39,036 nucleotides of DNA from assembly GCA_900404475.1 (NCBI GenBank), contig OUQQ01000122.1, forward strand, positions 1-39,036. The letters are read 5' to 3'. Position numbers and translations under genes: made by a program. Every line of letters begins with the position of its first letter. The stretch's first letter is position 1. The DNA comes from Spongospora subterranea. Taxonomy: Eukaryota > Endomyxa > Phytomyxea > Plasmodiophorida > Plasmodiophoridae. Positions 1-10,690 of this stretch are shown one piece after another. Below the pieces are notes generated by a model. The model was not told where the DNA came from. It saw only the letters and a program-made list of their open reading frames with translations, and did not search any database.

Positions 1-300
1 GTGTAAACCTTTGTTTACAGACCTTCACCTATACCACTGGCTTTACTTTCCAAAGTCAGTACACTTGGAATATTCCTGCAATCCAGTTCCCGCAGTTTTT
101 GGTCATTCCGATAACCTCAAATAAAACCGGTCACCTCCGTTTCACCGTTTGTAATCGCCAAGCCCGTCCGCCCGCGTCTCCGAATCCGTTCGCCGTAATC
201 GTTCCATGTCTCCAAGCCCGCCCGCTCGTCCTTTAATCGACCGATCTTGACATTGTTATTGGAACTCTCCACCACACCAACCTAGCCCAGTTCCGTCCGT
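1..300 (+). mobile_element. Probable Ty3/gypsy LTR remnant and leader before gag
   Basis: This stretch lies directly upstream of a recognisable gag start at 308. It has an AATAAA signal at 120-125 and a C-rich leader, as expected for the right part of a 5' LTR followed by a primer-binding region (around 250-270). The left edge of the window cuts the element, so neither the LTR start nor a matching 3' LTR is visible. Calling it an LTR is inference from position. Confidence 0.4.
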
Positions 301-307
301 CACCATC

Positions 308-1089
308 ATGAACACACCTGACACCGCCTCAGCGCCGTCGACTGTCCCGTCTTATGAACAGTTGATGGAGGCGTACCAGAAACAGTGCCAAGATCTTGCC
401 GCTGCCACGAGAACCTATCAGCATCTCCGCGAAGAATTACAAACGTTCAAGAACACAAGCGTCAATAATAGCACATCATTCGAAGAGCGTCGTGTCGGGT
501 GCTCGGTATGCCGACAGACCTATTTCTCCGTAGGGCCAAGGTCAGCGACACCTAAACGTTTGACGGAAATTGAGGGATATTCCGAGCCTTTTTTAACCAA
601 ATAAGCCTCATCGTAAGCCTACCAGCAAACAGCAATTGGACAGATAGCGCCGAGTCGACTACGTCATAAGTTTACTGAAGGGACCGGCGTTGGACTGGGT
701 CTCACCCATGCTTGAGGCAGACGACCCAGTGATACAAGACAGGGGGCGTTTTAAGGACAGTTTCAAGGTGTTCGACGTTCCGGATCAAAAAAGAACGTCG
801 GAAATTCCGATTGGAACACATCCGACAGGGACGACGCCCAGCATCGACGTATGCCGCCGAGTTTCGGAAACTTGCAGTAGACACACCATGGAACGACGAC
901 GCGAAGGCTCACCGCTACCGCATTGAGTTAAATGAGGACGACCTGGCTAGGGCACCGATGCCGAGCAGCTTGGAGGAGTTGATTCTGACCTCGATAAGGA
1001 TCGATAAGCGAATAGCCGAGCGTTGTCAAGAGCGCGTTACCAGAGGCGACACTCTTACCCGTCATGATATCGCCTCAGGGTCACCTTAA
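308..1089 (+). pseudogene. Ty3/gypsy gag remnant, frameshifted
   Basis: Three overlapping plus-frame pieces together resemble the Retrotrans_gag domain of Metaviridae-type elements. The first (308-603) is a polar N-terminal region. The second (about 668-815) contains LDWVSPMLEADD and FKDSFKVFDV. The third (about 811-1089) contains STYAAEFRKLAVDTPW, the typical helical capsid core with an aromatic tail. Reading passes between frames near 605-660 and again near 795-815, and no CCHC knuckle, protease or reverse transcriptase follows. It is a dead 5' fragment of an LTR retrotransposon. The style is close to gag proteins of fungal elements. Confidence 0.7.
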
Positions 1090-3464
1090 GTCCCGCAAGT
1101 ATCTCCGGATGAGTGAGTCATCGTTACTTCCTGGACGTTGAACTGTCAGATGATTTGACATTCATTGTCGAATCATCTGATTCCGTGTTACCTTCAATAC
1201 ACACTCTTTGCTGTCTACTGCGGTTGCCTGACTCGTCTCATTCCATCCGGCGAGACCCTTACACATGAAGGTATACGGATCGTTTTTGGGGATATGTACC
1301 TCGCGGTGGACTTCCGACGCACTAAAACTGTCCCTATAAAAGGCCGCTCGAACATATTTAGGGATAGGGACTGTGAATTTAAGGATTTGCGGTGGAGATG
1401 CTCTATTCAATCATCAGAAGGATTGATTAGAGTTGGTGCAGTTTGTTCTCCACCCAAACGACCTAGCCTTTGGTTCGCCACTGTAGTCGCTGCACAGAAT
1501 AGACATGATGGCGATTGCAGCGTTGTGGAATTGTGGTTTATTCTTACAATCGGGTTTTCTGACGTTCGACGTAAATTCCTGGGTGAACTGCAAATAAACT
1601 TCGACATTGAGATTTGGTATGAACAGTGCCAAAAAGCAAAATGTCAATTTCGTGATACTGATATGACTATATTCATTCAGCAGGTCCATAATCCGTAAAA
1701 TGAATCGATAGCAAACGCTTCCGAACCCCAACTTATACAATCGTAGTGCGCAACGCCGATGACGCTTGATCTGGCGCTCCCTAGCGTAATACCCCGTTGC
1801 ACAACAACATGCCAAACAAAGGGAGCCGTACAAAATGGCAGCAGCATCCATTTCGAGTCCGCCGACGTTCCCAACAGCCAAGACAGAGACTAGGTGGCGC
1901 AAACGCATACGCGACCACACCAACGGTGAAGAGTCAGATATGGAGAACGAATGACGGAAAGGACGTGAACGGTTCCCAGTATGTTAACGATCCAACCACC
2001 TATCCAATGGATCAGCATGGAATAGGCCCCGACATCATATTCCCCGTAATTCGAGATCGTGACCGAATCCTTTCGAAATTGGGAAAAAACTTTTGATAAA
2101 TAGAGAGGTTCATCTGTTAGCGATCAGAGCAAAAATTACAATGGCGACGGTGTTGAACCAGATTGGTGAGAAGTTTCGTCGGGTTTGTCCATCCAGATCT
2201 GTTTCCAAGACATTGACAGTTTTAAAATTGTTGCCCTAACGAACTGGAAATCCTGATTCCGCCTGACTGACGAGAACGAGATCAACTTGGTCAAAAGGAT
2301 TGATCGTCATTGACCAACTTGTCACCGCCGAGCCGTAAACCCATCCTTCGCTGGCGATATACGGATGTTCCGGCGTAATTCATTGTTCAAGAAAGATTTA
2401 TCTTGCGTCCGAGGATGGGTTTCATCACAGGTCTCGGCCTCATAAAGTCAATTTACATTTTCGAACTTCTGTTCTGTAGCATCAAAACCAGCTTAGAAAG
2501 TCAGCTGGTATGGTTTGGTAATACAAAGGTTCACGAATTCTTATACTGCACAGTGGCATTGCAATCTGTTTGACCATTTTTCTATTTGCCAGTGTGATAT
2601 TCAGGGTGTTGTTGTTTCTGCTAGGTATTTCTGGATTATTGACCTTTCTGAACTCTCCCCAAAATTCCTTCTAGTTTTGCGTGATTTCCTATATCTGGTG
2701 TTATGAGTACCGGTTCTTATCTAGCTTTGTAGATAATTCTACTTGCTTCCAGTAAGGTGTCCTTGTTGCTCTATCGGTATCGGGTGGGATGTGTGTGTGC
2801 ATCAATACCTTTTTCTTGTCGAGTTTAACCATCTAAGTAGTAATTGCATTCTTTTCGAAACACTGTATGGCCGGTGAGTTCATCGTTTCTACGTTGACAT
2901 GCTCTTCCAGAGTATTCCATTATGTGTGTATCGACCATGGCATTCGTAATACGGGAATTCTTGAATTGTTCGTCTGCTTTCAACTCTGAAATGCGAATCA
3001 CCTCGATTTGGTTTTCTGAAGGAACAGGGTCAGTTCATGTTCTTCGCTCAATGAGCATGCGTTCCACTGTGCATGATTAAACTTCTGTTATTTTTTGTCT
3101 GCACTGTCTTCCTGTTGAGCCGTTTTCCGTAATTTTCAGTTGTCGCTCGGTCAAGTAGTCAAGACATCATGCCCATCGTTGCGTCTAAAACAATTATTGC
3201 TCTCCCTGGGGAACACCTTGAAAAATGTTCGTATGCGTCTTTTGCGAGTCGTATTTGACGAAGGTAGAGTTTTCTACAAATGACAGTTTACCAATGCGAT
3301 ATGGAAGGTGTCATTTTTGGAAAAATACAGACACGCAAATGGCAGTATATGCTATCAAATTAAAATACCTGAACCAAGGGTGTAGTTGATGTCTTGCTAA
3401 GACTGAGAATGATCAATTCTTCTTATTAGTGAAATACCATAGCAATAAATTTGTTCAGACGCCT
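1090..3464. other. No confident gene; decayed element and AT-rich spacer
   Basis: After the gag remnant there is an imperfect hairpin at 1147-1179 (nine-base arms CAGATGATT/AATCATCTG with further pairing inside). Short ORFs up to 177 codons exist on both strands between 1165 and 2096, but I recognise no domain in them. The segment from about 2500 to 3460 is T-rich on the plus strand with no coding signal I can defend. An 11-base inverted repeat (AAACCCATCCT) sits near 2338 and 2412. Confidence 0.4.
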
Positions 3465-5969
3465 TTACGATGCTTGAAGCGGTGACCACCTTCTTAGCGC
3501 TTCTTTTGGCAAAGCGACTGAAAGTCCTCTGTCTGGTGCTTGCGGCTCATCCTCCAGACGCATCTCCTCTTCTAATTCCTTCATCAGGTCACAATCTCGA
3601 TCCAGAATCGCAGCCTTCTTCATCGCCGCTTTCAGCATCGGCGCCTGTCGTACGCTGCACATTATGTCGTCAGTTTCGAAACGCCCTCGAGCACGGTCCA
3701 ATTCGGTTGGCTCAGCTTTATGCACATTTGACACCACAAATCGGTTCCGTTTCGCCTCGAACGGATCAGTCAACTGGTTACGATTTAAGAACGCCGTCAA
3801 CTGCGGGTTTGTTTCCAAAGCTAAATCAAATTGTGGACGTCAAAATCACGGTGACATAACTATGCAAAATTGAAAAGAGAAAAACAAAAAAAAACATGAA
3901 GATTAAAAAAAACGGCAATAAAGAGAGCTTCTGGATACTTAGAGATGGCATAAAACGCTTTTTCTTTGCTTTGTGCAAACACAAACGATCATGGTTGAAC
4001 CTGAAGGGCGGACTTGAAAAACGTCCAGAGTTGAATAGAGCATGAGTGAAACAATTTACCTGTGAGGTTTGACTGTTCGCTCGAAATTAGGTGGGATGAC
4101 GTAATCGCCTGCGAATTCCCGCTCCACAGCCCTCCTTTCCTGACAGTGAAACCAAAATCAGCCTCAAATAACACGTAAAATATTCTCGCGGAACGGGAGC
4201 GACACAGAACGTCAACGAGGTAAGCCAATCATGATATATAGATACCAGAGGACAGACAATAAATTGACTCATGAAAAAAATTAAGGTCCCAAAAACACGA
4301 GCAGTAGGGACAAAACCAAGCGAATCAGAAAAAACAAACAACAGTACAAAAAAACCGACAACGAAAACAGCATCGCCAGAATAGGCGCAGCAGAAAGCGG
4401 AATAATATACGAACGGATGAAAATTGAGCGGGTGTAAGGTCGGAGGTTGTGAGCAATGGAGCAAGAATGTTGGTGGAAAGTAAGGGGGTCGTTAGGCGCT
4501 GGATAGTCAGCCATTCCGGATCATAAGACAAAACATGATCCGATCCTTCAATATCTGGTAATTCCAGGTAACGAACCGAGACTTTCTTGCGAGCAGAGCG
4601 CTCAGCGCATAAAAACATCGACGCCTTTAGCACTGAAATTGAAACCCATTAAGTTTTGTGTTTTGAACGTTGCAATAGTAACGAGGAGCAAGAATTTTGA
4701 GAAGATTTCTTGTTCTAACTTTTGGGGAAAAATCGGAAATAAAACTGAAAGTGAAACAATGGGCAAAACTAGCCTTGTTCGGAGTCGTGTTCTATTCGAG
4801 ATGTGAAATCTACATAATGCCTTCCGGCGATCCAATATTGTGGCTGCAAGTGTTTAAGGACCGAGTCCAGATGAGGATTGCCAACCGCGCGGCCGTTGCC
4901 GCCAGCCACATGCGGATATCTCTCGAACAAGGAGCCGCCATCATCGTCCAGATGGCGCGTCACGCCGGTTGGCCAATCGTATGAGAGAACCAGATCAACA
5001 CCGCCCGAAATTTGGCGCAACTTGAACAGCTCGGCTTGTCGAGTAAACGGGAACGTGCGTAGGTCGTCAGCGCGTAAGGGAAACGGTTCATGATAACCGG
5101 TGTCGAAACGCTCTTGATCGTACACGCCTGAGATGCCGGCGATACGCAAACCGCCGAATCTAACGCAGCCTGATGCGCCAAGATAATATATACGTGGGGC
5201 TAACCAACCACCAAAATACCTAATAACGGAAAATAAATCAACAGATCGGTGATAATTTTGTGAAACAAACGCAGAATACGACGATGATGCCGAATATTCA
5301 CAGATGAAGTAAACTTATCACAACGCGAAGAAAATGAAAGCGAAAATCGGGAAATGTTGAATAGTGGAATGGAGGTGTGTGGAAACGAAATGGCGACAAT
5401 ACATCTCGAATAGATAGTTACTAGGGTCATGTTCACCACCAACAACAATGGTCGGACATGGACTTGTAGACTCTCGTGCATAATATTTATAGAACGAGTG
5501 TCTGATGGATTGCCAAGGACAAAGGAAGTAATGAGAGACCCTGATCAATGGTATGAGAGACGATAGTCATTACCGGGATTGGAACTTGTCGCACATGTGT
5601 GTCTGTGCCAGGTCCCCCGCATTCCTGGCCGGAATCGAATTGCCTGGCACCTTAAAATGGCCCAATAACGTTAGATAGAGATGGCGCTAGCACACATTCC
5701 AGTTCATTACCAGGAGCAGATCTGGGCGACGACCAGTTTTTCGGGTTTGCTTTAGGATTTGACGATGGACGGCCGCCCATTCGCCCATAACGCCAGCAGC
5801 GATTGCTATCAACATCGTTAGGCAAAGGATGGGATCCCCAGGTGTGGCGATTCTCGGCAGGGTTAAGGTTTTCCTTTTTCAGGGGAGACCTTTGTCGTCT
5901 ACGGACTCGACTGGAAAATCGCCGTCCGTCCGGCGATCGTATCAATTGATCGCTGGCTATTGCACTCAT
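3465..5969 (-). CDS. DBR1: DBR1-like lariat debranching enzyme homologue, active site altered
   Basis: Proposed exons on the minus strand are 5969-5890, 5540-5403, 5219-4774, 4632-4415, 4139-4060, a 14-nt microexon 4000-3987, and 3820-3465. Phases fit throughout and give about 443 aa. DBR1 family landmarks appear in order: SFYKYYARES, then VVGGEHDPSNYLFEM, GGWLAPRIYYLG, LRIAGISGVY, LVLSYDWP, LQPQYWIAGRHYVDF. The C-terminal domain follows with YDPEWLTIQR, DYVIPPNFERTVKP and TNPQLTAFLNRNQLTDPF. DBR1 is a metallophosphoesterase that opens the 2'-5' branch of intron lariats in the nucleus. Here family GNHE reads GEHD (62-65), SHDWP reads SYDWP (Tyr153), and HLH of the SAHLHVKF motif reads RHY (206-208). 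The N-terminal GC-x-HG and CGDFQ motifs are not found upstream. One junction (4774/4632) needs a GC-AG intron. It could be a pseudoenzyme or a decaying pseudogene. The first exon and the microexon are tentative, while the family assignment is firm. Confidence 0.75.
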
Positions 5970-6805
5970 ATAAACCCGAAGAAACAAGATGTTGTAAAAC
6001 CCCTGATTGAATACAGTGCCTTTGTCAGAGGAGTATTATCAGATATCGCCGTCTACTGGGACTTAAATTGGTGTTAAGTGGCAGATTATAGATTCATTGC
6101 GATAATAATGAATGAGGGTTTCCATTGGTCTTGGTCGTGGTGATGCCAATGGTATAGAGGGCATCCTGTGTTAACAGGGGCTGCCACTCATATCTGGCTC
6201 GGCAGCACTATCTAATTTTTCCCAAATAAATACTACGACACAAACCTGGTGAGGATATGATGAGTTGGGTGTTGAATATGAACTGTTCGTAACAATGTGA
6301 GATTGTTCCCACGATCGAAATCTGATAACAACGACGTCGTGGGAAACACGATCGCGGGAGGAACAAGTGACGGGAGACAAAACAAAAGCCACATTGTCCC
6401 TGAGAGCGCAATAAGGATGGGAGAATTTTGATATTGTATATGATGATCATATGACACATTTGATGGAATGACCTAGGGTTTATCATAATAGACACAACAG
6501 TTCATCCGCCCTCTTTTTGGTAATCAGATTATTGCCAAATAGCAATTCCTCACCTTGACAAGAATGAGGGAGAATATCCGACCACAGCCTATAGAGATAA
6601 AAGACAAGCAAACTGGTGATAGTCTATAAATCCGCTGATTTCATTGAGTCTTGACCAGGGAGCCAATTGCTACAATCATAGCAAGTATACCAGTATGTGA
6701 TGCACTGTAATACAGTGGAGCAATGATTGAGACGTTCTCAGCAGTTGTTTAGAGGATGACTTGATTGCTTGACGTCAAAGTGGGTCGGTGTTGCCGACGG
6801 TAATG
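5970..6805. other. Spacer without recognised gene
   Basis: I searched both strands here for the missing DBR1 N-terminal exon (GC-x-HG and CGDFQ-type motifs) and found none. Short minus-strand ORFs at 6171-6495 overlap one another in different frames and look like chance ORFs. Confidence 0.4.
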
Positions 6806-7230
6806 GGGCAATCAGCGCGCCTCTATCCAGGCAAAGTTGATGCGAAACTGCTGTTTTTCTGTGAGGCTGCGAAATCGACGGTGTTGGCTTGCGATGCGGA
6901 TGGCTTCCAAAAAAGCCACACCACACTAACAGGTGTAGAACTCCGAGCCTCTACACCTGTTTCAACAGTGGCGCTAGGGACGTTTCAAATTCGGATAGCG
7001 GACCCCATAGTTGCAACGCATATAAATTAAATGTGTTACCGCATACACTTGCTGAATTAATATCCGAATTCGAAACGTCCCAAGCGCTCCTCGGCAATAC
7101 CGACGCACTCCGACGTCAAGCCATCAAGACATCCTTTAAACAACTGCTCACGGACGTGTCATTGGCGATCGTTCGTGGAAACCGGCGCCTCGTTACAAGG
7201 AGCCTCCAGGAACTGTACACCCTCAACTGA
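6806..7230 (+). CDS. Hypothetical protein, possibly two exons
   Basis: Two coding-like blocks lie in order on the plus strand. The first starts at ATG 6806 (MGQSARLYPGKVDAKLLFF...) and stays open to 7027. The second, in another frame, runs from about 7000 to the stop at 7230 and is charged and helix-rich (ALLGNTDALRRQAIKTSF, VRGNRRLVTRSLQELYTLN). A splice between them is plausible, with an acceptor-like CCCCATAG ending at 7010, but I could not fix a donor in the right phase. I do not recognise the family. Two hairpins lie between the blocks (6929-6960 and 6971-7087). It could be a small intact gene or the end of a broken one. Confidence 0.35.
6929..6960. repeat. Perfect 11-bp stem hairpin
   Basis: ACAGGTGTAGA and TCTACACCTGT pair perfectly across a 10-base loop. 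Confidence 0.7.
6971..7087. repeat. Inverted repeat, about 26-bp arms
   Basis: The left arm 6971-6996 and the right arm 7061-7087 are reverse complements with two or three mismatches (core GGGACGTTTC and ATTCGGATA). They flank about 65 bases. The right arm lies within the putative coding block that ends at 7230. Confidence 0.6.
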
Positions 7231-7515
7231 GTCAAATCGACCCAAAATCTGTTTTCCCCCTCTCCTCTCCTCTGCCCTCCCTGCCCGACCACCCTCACCA
7301 ATTCCACATCTAAGGAACCCATCGATGTGTGAATATAGAACGGTTTCGGACACCGCATGGTGAAAAGGGCGGCGCCATTGGTCAACTGTTACCTGTCGGT
7401 AAAATGCCGTGACCTGGGCATTGCAGTCAAAACACGGCAGTTAGGTCACCGTGATTGCTAAAGAATCGCATTCACGACTAGGGCCTTTCTTTCAGCAACT
7501 CCTATCGATTATAAG

Positions 7516-9507
7516 ATGAAGACTCTTTATTTTCAGACGGTCGCGGTTATCGTGATTCTAACGATTTCGTTCGCTTGTTCAGATGATGACCTTCCACTCC
7601 CTCAGCGCCTGAATTCGGTATCGAACGAATACTCTTTTACCGAACGAATAGATAGTGGAAAATGGTATTCACTGTACACAGGAAAGTCCTTACACTCTCC
7701 CAAATCTAATGTCGTGATCAAAGTAATCAAGAAAGGGTCCTATGATGTGTTCCTAGAAGATGCTCTTCGTGAGATTGAAATAATGACCCGATTACAAGGG
7801 TCGGTGGGGATTCCAAAGCTATTGGATGTCAGTTATAGCCTTGATGTGTCGAGGGCCAATATTAGAGATAGGACACTACAGGAGGATGAGGCCATTTGTA
7901 TTGTCATGGACGAGACTGCCGGATGGAGTAGATCTATGTCATGGTTAATTGAATCCATAGACGAGATGGGAATGTCTAAAAGATCCACAGATTCAATTAC
8001 ACTATTTGACGATGTTGAGAAGTTGCTATTGAAATACACGATGAAGGTGCTACAAATACTATCTCCTCTTCAACGTCAGGGTATTGTTCATGGTGATGTC
8101 TCCGCATTGAATGGTAAGGATGGCGCCATTATCCCATAGTGTCAACTTGTTACTAACGTGTCTTTATTTTCTGTTATAGTTCTGGCATCTGGTGATCCGA
8201 CCACTAATGATTGGGATCTTCGCCTATCTGAATTTGGTCGGGCCCGATTATCGCAGAATTATCGTCTCGATGCGCCTTTTTCTCAATTTCTCCCTGCAAT
8301 TATTGATGGGCTTGTTCTTAAATCTACCGATCTGCTGTTAGGGGTGATTATGACCGTGGTTGCAGTCCCTTTCCACAATTTGGTCAATATATATTCGAAA
8401 ATGGAATCATTGGCCACTATGGAACCGTCCGATGGGGTGTTCGCTAATCTCGGCCGGTTTGTTTCTAATTGGCTCCCTGGGAATAATGTACAATTATATC
8501 CAGAATGGTCTATTGTTGCAGCCAAGTCCATCAACGAGATTAAGAATATATTTGACAACAACAGCGTCAAACACGCCCTCGGTGTTCTGGACGACGAAGC
8601 CTTCGTTTCCAGTGTTTCCACATTTTTGGGTGATTCTTATGATGTACAAGTTGTGCAAGAATTTCGAGTTTTTTTAAATCAATTTGAAGGATTCGTTCAG
8701 TCTGTCAATTCGGCCAATGAAGTCGATCAAGACCAATTTTCCCAAAGATTCGCGTCCGAAATATTGTCTGTTCTGCCGGACGGATATCGTAGCCACCAGA
8801 AACTGTTGTCTGTTTTGGAAGGATATATTCGGAGGGACGAGGAGGATGTGTCCATCATCAAAGAATACGGCACTTTAGATGTATATGCACAATTTATCGC
8901 TGATCTCCGCCAAAACAATCCTAGGTCGTATCAGCACAACCTCCATCATCAGCTTCATAAAGAGCTCCAGACGAACGTGGATGATGAGCCCCTTGAATGG
9001 TCTAATGAGATGTCGGATGTGTTCCATGACCAGCCCATTTCCCGTATCGCTCATGTCATGTGGATATTGACCTACCAACGTTTTCAGGTCGACGAGATCT
9101 TGGCGCTGACAGTATTTAGTCCAGAGCGACAGGTTGAGGGTCACCCTCATCTACGTCATCCTGAAATGTCATTCTTGACTGACCAAATTAATCTCGCCGG
9201 TTTGTCTCGCACGGTGATTGGTGCAGACGCGCAGCAGTCCGACGCCACAGCTAATTCTTCTGATGAAATCATTCCTTCATCTCGTGGAATAGAAAACAAG
9301 ATATCTGGTGATTTTTGTGCTTTGAAAACGGATATTGTCCAAACAGATATCAATTCGGAAAATGCGGAGAAACCAATGTCCTCGCCATGTCGTGCAATAT
9401 GGATTCTGACAGGAATTGCTGTCCTTGTTCTCTTGATCGCTATAATTTTCATCTCAATTACTTTTCTCAGAAAGGACGGTAGTACCCTCATCACTAACCA
9501 AGTTTGA
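7516..9507 (+). CDS. Predicted type I membrane protein with extracytoplasmic kinase-like domain
   Basis: Two exons (7516-8113 and 8180-9507) are joined across a 66-bp GT-AG intron (GGTAAGG...TTATAG), giving 641 aa. Residues 1-21 form a signal peptide (hydrophobic core VAVIVILTISFAC). Residues about 40-220 resemble a protein kinase fold: VVIKVIKK (Lys69), EIEIM with Glu86, catalytic-loop HGDVSALN (192-199), and SEFG (216-219) where DFG is expected. The intron falls inside the catalytic loop, and splicing restores the run HGDVSALNVL. A long helical region of unknown type follows, then a single transmembrane helix near 605-628 (AIWILTGIAVLVLLIAI) and a short basic tail. Family logic would place the kinase-like domain in the secretory lumen or outside the cell. 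Lys, Glu, catalytic Asp and Asn are present, and the metal-binding Asp is replaced by Glu, so activity is uncertain. A poly(A) signal follows the stop at once. I know no named family with this layout. Confidence 0.8.
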
Positions 9508-9512
9508 TTTAC

Positions 9513-9518
9513 AATAAA
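9513..9518 (+). terminator. Poly(A) signal of kinase-like gene
   Basis: AATAAA lies six bases after the TGA stop of the membrane kinase-like gene, followed by T-rich sequence. Confidence 0.55.
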
Positions 9519-10150
9519 GAGTAATTCCCATCAATTTGTCCACTTTAATTGTTGTACTGTCCGTCAATGTGATTGTTGATTCATAGTCAACCATTGATTA
9601 ATGCATAAAACAATCTCCCTCGGACGCTCATGATCAATCGTTTCTGACTTCGTACCAGAACTAACATCGGTGTGCTTTTGGTCGGATGATCGCTGTGTTT
9701 ATGGTATTATCATAATTCTTTGACAGTTTCATTTTGATGGCTTGTTGCTACATTCACTTCTCTCTTGAATTCGTTCTGCATATCGGTTGGCCTCATTATA
9801 GGCTCTTATCTCGCTACTGGACACATCATCAAACTAAAGGACCTTAAATCCACCTGAAATTCATATCTTGGTATTTTGGCTGTTGCAATATATCCAAATG
9901 AAATTCTGCAGATATCACATCAAGATAAGCACAAGAACCTTATCAACCACCACTTCTGAAAGTTTCTTCATTCCAATCTACTAAAGTTTGGACTCACTGT
10001 TGATGCACCAGATTGGTAAAGTCACAGTCGTGAAATTGGGTGATCAGTCAAGCGAACCTATTTGACTTCTATTTGTCAGTAGAAGGTCAACGTCGCACAT
10101 TTGTTGCGTGCAATTGTTCTGAAGTCTCTATTAAAGTTACTAATTGTATC
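9519..10150. other. Spacer without recognised gene
   Basis: Both strands are broken by frequent stops, and I see no domain or splice-supported exon. Confidence 0.4.
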
Positions 10151-10390
10151 TTGTCATTTGGTTCAAGACTTCTTGACTGGAAGATGATGGCAATATGATA
10201 TTGAAATGTCTTGTCATTTGGTTCAAGACTTCTTGACTGGAAGATGATGGCAATATGATATTGAAATGTCTTGTCATTTGGTTCAAAACTTATTGACTGG
10301 AAGATGATGGCAATATGATATTGAAATGTCTTGTCATTTGGTTCAAGACTTATTGACTGGAAGATGATGGCAATATGATATTGAAATGTA
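10151..10390. repeat. Minisatellite: four 60-bp tandem units
   Basis: Four exact-length 60-base units start at 10151, 10211, 10271 and 10331. Each begins TTGTCATTTGGTTCAA. Units 1 and 2 are identical, unit 3 differs at two sites and unit 4 at one of those, apart from a final base change at its end. Because 60 is a multiple of three, an open frame of 20-residue repeats crosses the minus strand (10087-10416). I regard that ORF as a by-product of the repeat. Confidence 0.95.
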
Positions 10391-10690
10391 CATATGGTGC
10401 TGTCAAAACATAACATGATTTTTTTGAAGCGAAATTTTCCCAGCGGAACATTGGAAAAGCTGCGACAACATATTCACGGTTCGACGCCCTGATGTGCAGC
10501 TGCTACTTGAAATGAACAAACCAGACTTCAACGATTCTTGAACTAAACGAATTTCAGCAGGTCAATTGCAATTTTCTGATTTTCCACGTTGTGTGGTCGT
10601 ACAGTCACAGTCCGTGACTCGGGCTGGGTCTCGTACGCCATTTACAGCTTCTGGTCGATTTGGGGTTGATCCGATCGTTCTCTTGGTGCA

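Noticed and set aside
4697..5093. Plus-strand ORFs opposite the DBR1-like exon
   Set aside because: They are antisense shadows. The minus strand carries clear family motifs.
5890..5935. A GDF motif on the minus strand taken as the DBR1 CGDFQ motif
   Set aside because: That frame has a stop just upstream, lacks the Cys and Gln, and does not splice in phase to the next exon, whereas the neighbouring frame does.
10087..10416. Minus-strand ORF of 20-residue repeats
   Set aside because: It is explained by the 60-bp tandem array, which keeps any frame without a stop open. It has no start context or family.
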